DNA of 47,479 nucleotides from an uncultured Pelagibacteraceae bacterium. GTDB taxonomy: Bacteria > Pseudomonadota > Alphaproteobacteria > Pelagibacterales > Pelagibacteraceae. The DNA lies in assembly GCA_902570505.1 (NCBI GenBank), contig CACFYR010000003.1, positions 1 to 47,479 on the forward strand, written 5' to 3'. This document shows positions 18,883-28,682 of this stretch, piece after piece; the first letter of the stretch is position 1; the number at the start of each line of letters is the position of its first letter. Below the pieces are notes generated by a model. That model was not told the origin of the DNA. It ran no database searches and saw nothing but the letters and a program-made list of their open reading frames with translations. The position numbers were made by a program, and so were the translations under genes.

Positions 18883-21252
18883 CTAATTTAAGCTTAAAGT
18901 ATTAATTTTACCAAATGGAATTATTTTAATTGAAAACATAATATTTTCTCCAGCTGATATATCTACATCTTTATAAAAAGATTTTTTGTATTCAACTGAT
19001 GCCGCAAAGCAATCATTTTTGTACTCATAAATTAAATCATAATATTCAGTATAATTTTCATCTAAATTTTTATTTGTTGTAAAATTTAAAGAATGTTCTT
19101 TATTGAATTTTATCTTAGAGGTATTTGATATGAAACTCTTATCACCTAGTGCTTTATTAGTGTTTAAAAACTTAAATGATGTTATAAATTTATTAAGCGA
19201 TAACGACGTTTCAACAAAATCATAATTCGTATCTTGAAAATTATTATCTATAGCAAATGAGTAATTTATATTTAATTTTTCTGAGTGATTATAACTGAGA
19301 TTACCTATGAAATCTGATCTAGATTGTCCTAAGCTGCTTGCTTCTGGGAGGTCAGTATTTTCAGATAATCTATAAACCTGACCCATGGATAATCCTAAAC
19401 CTTTATCATTTTTCTTACTTCTTGATGTATAGTCTAAACCCAAAGTAATAGACTCACCTCCCTCTAACATTTGGTTATCATTGAATCTATTTACATTAAA
19501 AAGATTCATGTAATTAACTGAAATTTCATCATTTCTAATATTTTTTGTTTCTGTGGGGCTAAACTTAATGGACGCCTTTGGTGTTAGATATTTTAGGTAA
19601 TTATCTGTTTCTTTTTTCATTGGATGCTTAGTGTCAATTTGCAGAGATGCTAAAAATTTATTTTTTAAGTTGTTATCGTGGTTAGTTGAATTTTCTCCAT
19701 CGGTATTCAAATTTTTTAAAACAAAGGAAAAATTATTTATTGAGCCTTTTCTTGATATATTTTGGAGAGATCTATATTTAATATCGTTTACTACTACAGC
19801 ATCATATTTGCTTGTATCATATTTTTTTTGATATCCAGATGTACTGAATTCTAAACTGCCGGGTTTATTAGAATTAATTTGCTTATTAAAATAATAATTT
19901 GGATATATATACTCATAGCTATCAGAGTCATCTTTTGTTAAATCCTCAAAAACTTCGAATGATGTTGAAAAATAACTGTCATCAAAATCTTTTTCAAAGC
20001 TTATAAAGCTATTAAGATTCATGTTGTCGTCAATTAAAGGCGAAACCACTTCATATTTTTTTAAATAATTTCTATTTGAGGTACTCTCTAAATTTATTTG
20101 ATACTCGGAGGTTTCTGTAGAATTTTTAAAATTACCAAAAAAATGTGATCTAGTTGCGTCATCATTGAAATTAATACTTTGATCTGTAATTAATTCACTA
20201 TTTTTATTTTTTTGTCTATATTCAGTTTGTATCATAATATTGTCATCAAAAAATATTTTTGGCGAAAGTGTAAGATCTTTATTGTTTGAAATAACTTTGT
20301 AGTAAGGTATTTGAAGTGAATTTCCTAAAGTTGACGAGTTGCTTAATTTGGGCAGCAGGAAACCTGATTGTCTTTTTACAGTAGGATCTGGATGATAAAA
20401 ATAAGGAAAATATATCAACGGAAAATCATAAACATTTAGCCAAGCGTTTTTATATTCAATTGTTTTATTCTTTTTGTTATGTTTTACTTGATCTGCTTTT
20501 ATGAGCCACGGTGGGCAATCTTCATCATTATTTATTTTACAGGATGTAAAAATACCTTTGCTTACAAGTGTTTCATCTTTATTATGAATAACTGAATTTC
20601 CAAATAATCTTGGATCGTTGTCAGAATCACCAAAAATTTCTTTATAAAAAAAGATTTTTACATTTTTTCCAATAAACTCCTCATAATTTAAATTTATCAT
20701 TGCTTCATTAATTTTATATTTATTACTACTTATGTCTATTAATTGTAAATTTTCTACATCAACTACTTTGTCGATAACATTAAAGTTAAAATTATCAAAA
20801 AATATATTATTATTATTTTTGTCTTTTAAAGAACTTTTATGATTTGAATAAATTATGTTTTTATTTTTATTATAAATTATATCTTTAGATTTTAAACTAT
20901 ATTTGTTATCAAATATTATTTTATTTTCACTGTTAAAGAAAATAATATTTTTTTTCTTTTCGTACTTAATGTTTTCGGAAAATATTTCTATTTTATTTTT
21001 TTCATCATAAAAATAAACATTACCACTTGCTTCAAGAATAGAGTCTTGTTTGTTTAAAATAGATTTATCACTTTTAATTATAATTCCATTTTCAACATTG
21101 ATTTCCACTTCACCCGTGGCAGTAATAATTTTACCTTCGTTATCAAACTCAATCAACTTAGAATCTAACTCAAAATCGTTGGATATAGATGTATCGAAAG
21201 TAAATATTAGTAAGAATAAAAAATATATAAAAAATTTATTTCTATTTTTCAT
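18883..21252 (-). CDS. lptD: LPS-assembly protein LptD
   Basis: 789 aa with signal peptide, LptA/OstA-like N-domain (IITATGEVEINVENG) and beta-barrel; YFPYFYHPDPTVKRQSGFLLPKLSNSSTLG. Confidence 0.95.
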   Translation of the reverse strand: MKNRNKFFIYFLFLLIFTFDTSISNDFELDSKLIEFDNEGKIITATGEVEINVENGIIIKSDKSILNKQDSILEASGNVYFYDEKNKIEIFSENIKYEKKKNIIFFNSENKIIFDNKYSLKSKDIIYNKNKNIIYSNHKSSLKDKNNNNIFFDNFNFNVIDKVVDVENLQLIDISSNKYKINEAMINLNYEEFIGKNVKIFFYKEIFGDSDNDPRLFGNSVIHNKDETLVSKGIFTSCKINNDEDCPPWLIKADQVKHNKKNKTIEYKNAWLNVYDFPLIYFPYFYHPDPTVKRQSGFLLPKLSNSSTLGNSLQIPYYKVISNNKDLTLSPKIFFDDNIMIQTEYRQKNKNSELITDQSINFNDDATRSHFFGNFKNSTETSEYQINLESTSNRNYLKKYEVVSPLIDDNMNLNSFISFEKDFDDSYFSTSFEVFEDLTKDDSDSYEYIYPNYYFNKQINSNKPGSLEFSTSGYQKKYDTSKYDAVVVNDIKYRSLQNISRKGSINNFSFVLKNLNTDGENSTNHDNNLKNKFLASLQIDTKHPMKKETDNYLKYLTPKASIKFSPTETKNIRNDEISVNYMNLFNVNRFNDNQMLEGGESITLGLDYTSRSKKNDKGLGLSMGQVYRLSENTDLPEASSLGQSRSDFIGNLSYNHSEKLNINYSFAIDNNFQDTNYDFVETSLSLNKFITSFKFLNTNKALGDKSFISNTSKIKFNKEHSLNFTTNKNLDENYTEYYDLIYEYKNDCFAASVEYKKSFYKDVDISAGENIMFSIKIIPFGKINTLSLN

Positions 21253-22321
21253 TAATTTTAACCAATCCTATTCCAGATAATAATAGTAAAATAATAAATG
21301 GAAACCAAACCGATAATATAACTGGTATCCTTTCATTTATACCCATTAAATTAAAAAAGTAATTAACATAATAAATGACTACTGATAACAATACTCCAAT
21401 AACTAAGTTAGCAACTTTTGATTTATTGTAATTAGTATTAAACATCAAAATCGAACCCAATAATATCATTATAACTAAATAAAGTGGTAAAGAGGTTATT
21501 TTGTGTATGTGGCTTTCTATGTCCAGTGTTGAATAACCTAAGGATTTATAGTCATTATATTGTTCAAATAACTGAATTATGTTTAATGAAGACAAATTTG
21601 AAAATAGGTTATTAATTTTTTCTAAATTAAAATTGGTCTCAAATATTATTTCTCCGTTATCTATTTTGGTCCCATTAACATTAAAAATTTTAGCATTTTT
21701 AATTTTCCATGTGTTATCGATGATATCTATTTCTTCAGCAAAAATTGATTGAACTAAAAGATGGTCTTTATCCATCTGATTTATCGATACATTTTTTAGA
21801 AAATTTTTTTCAATTGATTTAGCATGAACAATATTGACATAATCATTAATCTCATCTTTTATCCATAATCCGCTTTCATTAATAACGGCCAAATATTTAT
21901 TATCATCGGTAAATTTATTTTTAAAAATTAAGTAATTATTTTTTAAGTTAGATGAAAGTGTGTAGAAACCTAAAACTAATAATACTCCTACGATCAATGA
22001 AATGAATGATATAAATTTAATTATATCTAAATTTCTAATTCCGTATTGTTTAAAAATTATAATTTCATCTCTATTATATAATTCTAAGAAAAACATTTGC
22101 GTTGTTATTAAAAATATAAAAGGACTTATCTCAAACAAAATTGTAGGTAAATTCAAAAAAGTAAAAATTATTGGGTAAAAAATACTCAAGTTTAAATCTT
22201 CAAAAAATTTTATTTCCTCAATAATATTCAAAATAAATATTAGACATACAAAAATTATTGATATCGTCAATAAGTATCTAAAATATAATTTCATTAGATA
22301 TAATTTGTATGTATTAAGCAT
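21242..22321 (-). CDS. lptG: LPS export ABC transporter permease LptG
   Basis: YjgP/YjgQ fold: 3 TM, periplasmic domain, 3 TM; LPTILFEISPFIFLITTQMFF; adjacent to lptF and lptD. Confidence 0.92.
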   Translation of the reverse strand: MLNTYKLYLMKLYFRYLLTISIIFVCLIFILNIIEEIKFFEDLNLSIFYPIIFTFLNLPTILFEISPFIFLITTQMFFLELYNRDEIIIFKQYGIRNLDIIKFISFISLIVGVLLVLGFYTLSSNLKNNYLIFKNKFTDDNKYLAVINESGLWIKDEINDYVNIVHAKSIEKNFLKNVSINQMDKDHLLVQSIFAEEIDIIDNTWKIKNAKIFNVNGTKIDNGEIIFETNFNLEKINNLFSNLSSLNIIQLFEQYNDYKSLGYSTLDIESHIHKITSLPLYLVIMILLGSILMFNTNYNKSKVANLVIGVLLSVVIYYVNYFFNLMGINERIPVILSVWFPFIILLLLSGIGLVKINEK

Positions 22322-23444
22322 TTTTTAAATTTCTGTTTAAACGATATTGAATTATTAAATAAGAAAAAATAGTAATCAGAAAAGGTAAAAATGAAATGAT
22401 TACATTTTTTGTATTAATTTGGCCTGAATATTGAGAGAGTATTTGTGATAATATTATTAATGTTACGCATGTAATAAATATCATAATTTTATGCCTACCA
22501 AATTTAATTTCATTTTCTGATCTTAATGCAAGGCAAGACGATACCATGGCTATAATTATTATATAAAATGGATTAATTATTCTTTTATATAGTTCCTTTG
22601 TAACCTCTTTTGATCCTTTAGCGTCACAAATTAGTTTATCACTTTGATAGGTGACATTATAATAATTTACTGACTTAGAACACTCAAATAATTCTCTGGT
22701 AGAAAGCTCTTGTATTTTTGGATGTATAGTTGTTTTTGTACTATAATTCGATAAATTTACTTTTGTAGTTTCAAAAGAAATTATATTTACACTGTTTTTA
22801 CTATTTTCAATAATATTGCCATTAGATAAAATAAAGTAATAGTTATTATCTTGTTTTATAATCTCTCCTTTTTTAGCAAAAATAGTCTTAGATATAGAAA
22901 CGTTGTTTAAATCGTTAATGAAAATATTTATTAAATTTCCATCATTATCTTTCTTCTCAATGAATATTGTTAATTTTTCGACTGCATTTATAAATTTTTT
23001 AGATTTTATCAGTGAGGGTAAATAATCTATATTAGAAGATCTTATAAATGATCTTCCTAAATCTTGTGTTTTTGGAACTATAAAAATATTTAAAAATAAT
23101 TGCAAAAAAAATATTATTATCGAGAATTTAACTATGAAATTAAGAAAAACTGACTTTTTTACACCATTGACCCAAAATATAATTAATTCATTTTTTTCCT
23201 CATACTTAATAATGGTATAAAAGACTGATAAAAAAAACATAAAAAGCATTAATCTAGCAAATATCTTTGGAAAACTTAAAAGGGTATAAAAAAAATAAAC
23301 TTTAAAACTGTGACCATCTTCAGATACAAAATCTAAAAAATTTACTGCTTGTATTACCCAAACTATTAGACTGAGACTTAAAGTACTAATTATAAAAAAA
23401 GAAATAGTGTCTTTAAAAAATTTTCTAAAAATTAATTTTTCCAT
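22314..23444 (-). CDS. lptF: LPS export ABC transporter permease LptF
   Basis: YjgP/YjgQ family: YEEKNELIIFWVNGVKKSVFL, ELYKRIINPFYIIIIAMVSSCLAL; tandem with lptG. Confidence 0.92.
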   Translation of the reverse strand: MEKLIFRKFFKDTISFFIISTLSLSLIVWVIQAVNFLDFVSEDGHSFKVYFFYTLLSFPKIFARLMLFMFFLSVFYTIIKYEEKNELIIFWVNGVKKSVFLNFIVKFSIIIFFLQLFLNIFIVPKTQDLGRSFIRSSNIDYLPSLIKSKKFINAVEKLTIFIEKKDNDGNLINIFINDLNNVSISKTIFAKKGEIIKQDNNYYFILSNGNIIENSKNSVNIISFETTKVNLSNYSTKTTIHPKIQELSTRELFECSKSVNYYNVTYQSDKLICDAKGSKEVTKELYKRIINPFYIIIIAMVSSCLALRSENEIKFGRHKIMIFITCVTLIILSQILSQYSGQINTKNVIISFLPFLITIFSYLIIQYRLNRNLKNA

Positions 23445-23503
23445 TGAAATTCCATAATTTTAAACATATATAAACACAACCTATATTATATATTTTAAAT
23501 TTT

Positions 23504-24964
23504 ATGAGTGTTCAAGTTATCTATAAAAAACAGACAAAATTCGAAAATAGAGGTGTATTTGCAATTTTTACTGACGAAAAATTTAAGCCCTTAAAAAATA
23601 AGAAAATACTTTCATCTAACGAGTTGGAATTCTTAAAAAGAATATTAAAATCAAAACCTAAATCTAAAAAAAAGATACTATATTTTGATTTAACTCCTGA
23701 AAAAACTCTAATTTTAGTATCTATAAAAAAAGATCATACGAATAATGATTTTGAAAATTTAGGATCATCATTTTATGATTTTATAAAATCAAATAATTTT
23801 ACTTTTGTGAATATTTTGTGCGAAACAATAAGTACTAATTTGTTTAATTCATTTAATCATTTTATTCATGGATTTAAATTAAAATCATACGAATTTGAAA
23901 AGTATAAGTCTAAAAAAGATTTGAAAAATATTACCATAAAAATATTACAGAATAAAAACAAATCTTCAACTAAAGATCTATTAAAATTTAAAGCTCTAGA
24001 GGAGGGAACTTTTTGTACAAGAGATTTAGTTTCTGAGCCAGGGAATGTATTACATCCAGATGAGTATGCAAAAAGAATAAAATCACTTAAAAAGTATGGT
24101 TTAAAAATAAATATTTATAATGATAAACAATTAAAGAAACTTGGAATGAATGCTTTGCTTGGCGTTGGTCAAGGAAGTATAAGAGGTTCGTATCTTGTTA
24201 CACTTGAATGGAATGGTATTAAAAATAATTCTAAGCCTTTAGCATTTGTTGGAAAAGGGGTATGTTTTGATACAGGAGGATATTCACTTAAACCAGCAAA
24301 ATTTATGGAAGATATGACCTATGATATGGCTGGTTCTGCTGTCGTTGTGGGATTAATGCAAAATTTAGCTATGAGAAAAGCAAAAGTAAATGCTGTAGGT
24401 GTAGTTGGACTTGTAGAAAATATGGTAAGTGGAAATGCTCAAAGACCAGGCGATATTGTAAAATCATATAGTGGTAAAACAATTGAAATATTAAATACTG
24501 ATGCAGAAGGTAGACTAGTATTAGCAGATGCACTTACCTTTGCAGAAAAAAAATATAAACCTAGACTTATTGTTGATTTAGCTACTTTGACTGGAGCAAT
24601 TATAGTTTCATTAGGTTCTGAATATGCAGGATTGTTCTCAAATGATAACAAATTATCTGATCAATTAATTAAAGCTGGTGAAAAAGTTGACGAGAAATTA
24701 TGGAGAATGCCATTACATAAAAACTTCGACAAACTAATTAATTCTAAAAATGCAGATATGCAAAATATTAATTATGTTGGTGGAGCAGGTTCCACAACAG
24801 CAGCACAGTTTTTACAAAGATTTATCTTGAACAAAACACCTTGGGCTCATTTAGACATAGCAGGAATGGCATTTTCTAAGTATGGTGGTGCATTAAATTC
24901 TGGAGGAGCAACAGGCTATGGAGTAAGGTTATTAAATACTTTTATAAAAGATTATTATGAGTAA
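23504..24964 (+). CDS. pepA: Leucyl aminopeptidase (M17)
   Basis: VGKGVCFDTGGYSLKPAKFMEDMTYDMAGSA; NTDAEGRLVLADAL. Confidence 0.97.
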   Translation: MSVQVIYKKQTKFENRGVFAIFTDEKFKPLKNKKILSSNELEFLKRILKSKPKSKKKILYFDLTPEKTLILVSIKKDHTNNDFENLGSSFYDFIKSNNFTFVNILCETISTNLFNSFNHFIHGFKLKSYEFEKYKSKKDLKNITIKILQNKNKSSTKDLLKFKALEEGTFCTRDLVSEPGNVLHPDEYAKRIKSLKKYGLKINIYNDKQLKKLGMNALLGVGQGSIRGSYLVTLEWNGIKNNSKPLAFVGKGVCFDTGGYSLKPAKFMEDMTYDMAGSAVVVGLMQNLAMRKAKVNAVGVVGLVENMVSGNAQRPGDIVKSYSGKTIEILNTDAEGRLVLADALTFAEKKYKPRLIVDLATLTGAIIVSLGSEYAGLFSNDNKLSDQLIKAGEKVDEKLWRMPLHKNFDKLINSKNADMQNINYVGGAGSTTAAQFLQRFILNKTPWAHLDIAGMAFSKYGGALNSGGATGYGVRLLNTFIKDYYE

Positions 24965-25364
24965 TTCAGAACAAACACTTTCTATAATAAAACCTGATGC
25001 TGTTGAGAGGAACTTAATTGAAGAAATAAAAAATATTTTTATATCTAATAATTTTAATATTTTTAAGGAAAAAAAAATTCAAATTTCTAAGGCAGAGGCA
25101 GAAGAATTTTATAAGGTACATCAATCAAAACCTTTTTATAATGATCTCTGTGAATACTTATCCTCAGGTCCAATTTACGTAATGATTCTAGAAAAAGAAA
25201 ATGCAGTAATTGAAAACAGGAAATTAATGGGATCAACTAATCCAAAGGAAGCAGAAGAGGGAACCATAAGGAAAAAATATGGTCTATCTATTGATAAAAA
25301 TTCTGTTCATGGATCTGATAGCGTGGATAACGCTATAATAGAAATAGATTTTTTTTTTAAATAA
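24957..25364 (+). CDS. ndk: Nucleoside-diphosphate kinase
   Basis: TLSIIKPDAVERNL; MGSTNPKEAEEGTIRKKYG; NSVHGSDSVDNA (active-site His). Confidence 0.97.
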   Translation: MSNSEQTLSIIKPDAVERNLIEEIKNIFISNNFNIFKEKKIQISKAEAEEFYKVHQSKPFYNDLCEYLSSGPIYVMILEKENAVIENRKLMGSTNPKEAEEGTIRKKYGLSIDKNSVHGSDSVDNAIIEIDFFFK

Positions 25365-25938
25365 CATTAAAAATTTTTAAGATAGCTTTAAAGTAAATTT
25401 GATGCTCTTTTTCTAAAACTCTTTTTTTGATAGAATCAGCAGTATCATGTTTAAAAACTTTAATTTTCTTTTGTAAAATAATTTTACCGGAATCTAATTT
25501 GTCATTTACATAGTGTACTGTGCAACCAGTATATTTTTCTTTATTTTTAATTACTTTTTCATGAGTATTCAAACCTTTATATTTTGGCAACAAGGATGGG
25601 TGAATATTAATAATTTTTCCTTTAAAATTTTTTATAAATTTTTTTGATAAAATTCGCATATACCCTGCTAGACAAATAAAACTTATTTTATTAATTTCTA
25701 ATTTTTTAAGGATTTTAATTTCAGAATTTTTATCGTTCTTTTTTATAACATATTTATTTATTTTATACTTAATAGAATATTTTAGACCCTCTGCTTTAGA
25801 ATCACTTGATATGATTAGGCCAATTTTAATTGGTGATTTTTTAGTTTTCGATAATTGTATTAATTTTTTTAAGTTTGTCCCTTTACCTGAAATAAATACA
25901 GCTGTTAATATTTTATTTTTTCCAAGTAATTTTTTCAT
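25357..25938 (-). CDS. purN: Phosphoribosylglycinamide formyltransferase
   Basis: VFISGKGTNLKKLI; GKIINIHPSLLPKYKGLNTHEKVI; GCTVHYVNDKLDSGKIILQKKI. Confidence 0.96.
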   Translation of the reverse strand: MKKLLGKNKILTAVFISGKGTNLKKLIQLSKTKKSPIKIGLIISSDSKAEGLKYSIKYKINKYVIKKNDKNSEIKILKKLEINKISFICLAGYMRILSKKFIKNFKGKIINIHPSLLPKYKGLNTHEKVIKNKEKYTGCTVHYVNDKLDSGKIILQKKIKVFKHDTADSIKKRVLEKEHQIYFKAILKIFNVI

Positions 25939-26944
25939 TTAATTTGATTTTATTTTTTCCATAAATAATTTTCCCTATTACATAAGGTTTAAAATTTTTT
26001 TTGAAATACTTTTGAATTTTAATTAAATTTTCTTCTTTGATAATTAAACAAAAACCCACCCCACAATTAAAAGTTTTAATCATTTCATTATCTGTAATTC
26101 CTGATTTTTTAATCCAATTGAAAATATTTAAAGGTTTAATTTTACTTAAATTTATATCAGCACACAAACCGTTAGGAATTATTCTTTTAATGTTCTCCTC
26201 TAACCCTCCGCCAGTAATATTTACACAAGCATTTACGTAGTTTTTTTTGACCAAACTTAAAATTTCTTTTACGTATATCTTGGTTGGTCTTATTAATTCA
26301 TTTTTTAAGTATTTATTTTTTTTCAATTTAATTTTTTTTCTTTTTAGAATTTTTCTTACCAAAGAATAACCATTTGAATGTATCCCATTAGAGGGTACAG
26401 CTATTACTAAATTATTTCTCTTAACTTTTTTTTTTGAAAGTAGTTTATTTTTTTCTACAAATCCTACTGCAAACCCAGCTAAATCAAATTTATTTCGCGT
26501 GTAAGTCCCTGGCATTTCCGCAGTTTCTCCACCGACCAATTCACAACCAGCAATTTTACATCCTTTCAAAATACCCACCAATATTTTTTTAAGTTTTGGT
26601 AAATTTATTTTGTCTATTGATATATAATCTAAAAAAATATGTGGCTTAGCACCTTGTACAATTAAATCGTTAACAGACATCGCTACTAGATCTATACCTA
26701 TAGTATCATATTTATTTAAAGTATTAGCTATTTCGAGTTTAGTACCGACACCATCGGTACAAGTGACTAGAACAGGATTTTTAATATTTTTTGGTAGTTG
26801 ATTAATTGCACCAAATCCACCAATATTTTTGAAATTACTGCTTTTTTTTTGGTTTTTAGCTTTTTTCGAAATGTAATTTACAAATCTATCTGCAGCTTTA
26901 ATGTTAACTCCACTATTTTGATATGTTAGGTTATTGTCTTTCAT
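25913..26944 (-). CDS. purM: Phosphoribosylformylglycinamidine cyclo-ligase
   Basis: TCTDGVGTKLEIA; VAMSVNDLIVQGAKPHIFLDYIS; GELVGGETAEMPGTY-like; GIHSNGYSLVRK; NITGGGLEEN. Confidence 0.97.
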   Translation of the reverse strand: MKDNNLTYQNSGVNIKAADRFVNYISKKAKNQKKSSNFKNIGGFGAINQLPKNIKNPVLVTCTDGVGTKLEIANTLNKYDTIGIDLVAMSVNDLIVQGAKPHIFLDYISIDKINLPKLKKILVGILKGCKIAGCELVGGETAEMPGTYTRNKFDLAGFAVGFVEKNKLLSKKKVKRNNLVIAVPSNGIHSNGYSLVRKILKRKKIKLKKNKYLKNELIRPTKIYVKEILSLVKKNYVNACVNITGGGLEENIKRIIPNGLCADINLSKIKPLNIFNWIKKSGITDNEMIKTFNCGVGFCLIIKEENLIKIQKYFKKNFKPYVIGKIIYGKNKIKLNEKITWKK

Positions 26945-28022
26945 GAATAAAATATTTTTTTATTTAAGTTTAAAAGATACTTTTTTATACAATTTTTTTT
27001 GCTATTTGTTTATTTTTTTGATGTCTTTTTCAACAACTGGAGCAAAAGCTAAGACATATAATGTAGAAAATATTGAAATTATAGAGCCATATAATTTGGG
27101 ATTTAAAAAGGAAATAGTAATTGATAAAGCATTTAAATCTGCATTTGAAATATTAATATCAAGAATAATAAACTCGGATAATATTAAAAGTGTAGATTTT
27201 AATAATATCGATGAAATAAGAACAATGGTTGATTCTTTTTTAATCCAGAATGAAAAATTTATTGATAATAATTATATTGGAGAATTTAACATTTCATTTA
27301 ATAGAAAAGATGTACTTAATTTTTTGAATTCAAAAAATATAACAGCATCTACACCAAAGAAAAAAAAAATATTGTTTATACCTATATATATCGACGTATC
27401 TACAAATGAGCTCATTATGTATTCAGAGAACAAATATTATAAAAAATGGAATAAATCAAATAATCAAAAATTACTTTTAGAATATGAATTATTGACTGAA
27501 GATTTGGAAGATTTTGAAGTAATAAAAAAAAATTTATCTAATATAGAAAATTTTAATTTTGATCAATTATTGAAAAAATATAACAAAGACGAATATATAG
27601 TCTCTATATTCGTAAAAACAAAAAATAATTTAAAAGTTTTATCAAAAATTAAGTTTAAGGAACAATTTTCAATAATTAATTCCAGTTTTATGTATGAGGA
27701 AACTTCAATGGTTACTGAAAAAGTTATTAACAACTTAAAGGTTATTTTTGAAAACGAATGGAAAAAAGTTAATAGGATTAATCTGTCAATTAAATTGCCG
27801 TTGAAAGTATCTATAAAATCCAAAAATATTGATTTAATTAACAGATTTGAAAATGCACTAAATAATTCAGAATTTACATTTGATTATCAAATTGATAAAA
27901 TTACCTCAGAAAATACGACTTACAAAATTATTTATAATAATACTCCAGATAAATTTTTATTAAATTTTAAAGATTTAAATTTTAAAATAGATATATCAAA
28001 TGAAATATGGAGTATTCAGTGA
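26943..28022 (+). CDS. DUF2066 domain-containing secreted/membrane protein
   Basis: Position between purM and hda, N-terminal hydrophobic segment, DUF2066-like architecture. The track start at 26934 is possible; ATG at 26943 is the other candidate. Confidence 0.7.
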   Translation: MNKIFFYLSLKDTFLYNFFCYLFIFLMSFSTTGAKAKTYNVENIEIIEPYNLGFKKEIVIDKAFKSAFEILISRIINSDNIKSVDFNNIDEIRTMVDSFLIQNEKFIDNNYIGEFNISFNRKDVLNFLNSKNITASTPKKKKILFIPIYIDVSTNELIMYSENKYYKKWNKSNNQKLLLEYELLTEDLEDFEVIKKNLSNIENFNFDQLLKKYNKDEYIVSIFVKTKNNLKVLSKIKFKEQFSIINSSFMYEETSMVTEKVINNLKVIFENEWKKVNRINLSIKLPLKVSIKSKNIDLINRFENALNNSEFTFDYQIDKITSENTTYKIIYNNTPDKFLLNFKDLNFKIDISNEIWSIQ

Positions 28023-28675
28023 AAGAACTTAATCAAATGCTGCTGAATTTTCATCAAAAACAAAATTTTAATTACAATGATTTTTATGTGAGCAAATCTA
28101 ATTATTTTGCTTTTAAATTAATTGAAAAATGGCCTAATTGGGAAAAAAATATTCTAAATATATTTGGTGAAAAATTTTCTGGCAAAACTCATTTAGCAGG
28201 AATTTTTGAGAGTAAATATAAAGCTGCAAGGATAAAGGAGAAAGATTTAAATCATAATGTTTTTAAATTTCTAAAATTACATGAAAATATAATACTTGAT
28301 AATTTTGAAAATAATTCAGACGAAAAAATTTTATATTCTTTATTTAATTTAGTTGACCAGGATAACAAATATTTGATTATCACCTCTAAGACTCCATTAA
28401 TAGAAATGCAATTTTTGTTGAATGATTTGGCATCGAGAGCAAAAAATTGCCTATTAGCAGAAATTGCAAAACCTGATGATGAGTTAATTTTTGCTTTAAT
28501 ATTAAAAAATTTCTCTGATAGACAAATTACTTTAGATAAAAAACTTATTGATTATATTGTAAAAAGAATAGATAGATCCTATAGCAAAATTAAAGAATTT
28601 ATATATAAAGTTGACGAAATGAGTTTAAAACAAAAAAAACCAATTAATCTTAAAACAATTAAAGAACTTTTATAG
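28007..28675 (+). CDS. hda: DnaA-like regulatory protein Hda/HdaA
   Basis: 222 aa DnaA-family AAA protein: LNIFGEKFSGKTHLAGIFESKYKA, ILDNFENNSDE, LNDLASRAKNCLLAEIAKPDDEL. No C-terminal DnaA DNA-binding domain. Confidence 0.88.
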   Translation: MEYSVKELNQMLLNFHQKQNFNYNDFYVSKSNYFAFKLIEKWPNWEKNILNIFGEKFSGKTHLAGIFESKYKAARIKEKDLNHNVFKFLKLHENIILDNFENNSDEKILYSLFNLVDQDNKYLIITSKTPLIEMQFLLNDLASRAKNCLLAEIAKPDDELIFALILKNFSDRQITLDKKLIDYIVKRIDRSYSKIKEFIYKVDEMSLKQKKPINLKTIKELL

Positions 28676-28682
28676 GTAAATT

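Noticed and set aside
25349-25360. Poly-T run at the ndk 3' end as an intrinsic terminator
   Set aside because: No preceding GC-rich stem was visible; the run encodes the conserved reading frame end (FFFK) and is unremarkable in an AT-rich genome.
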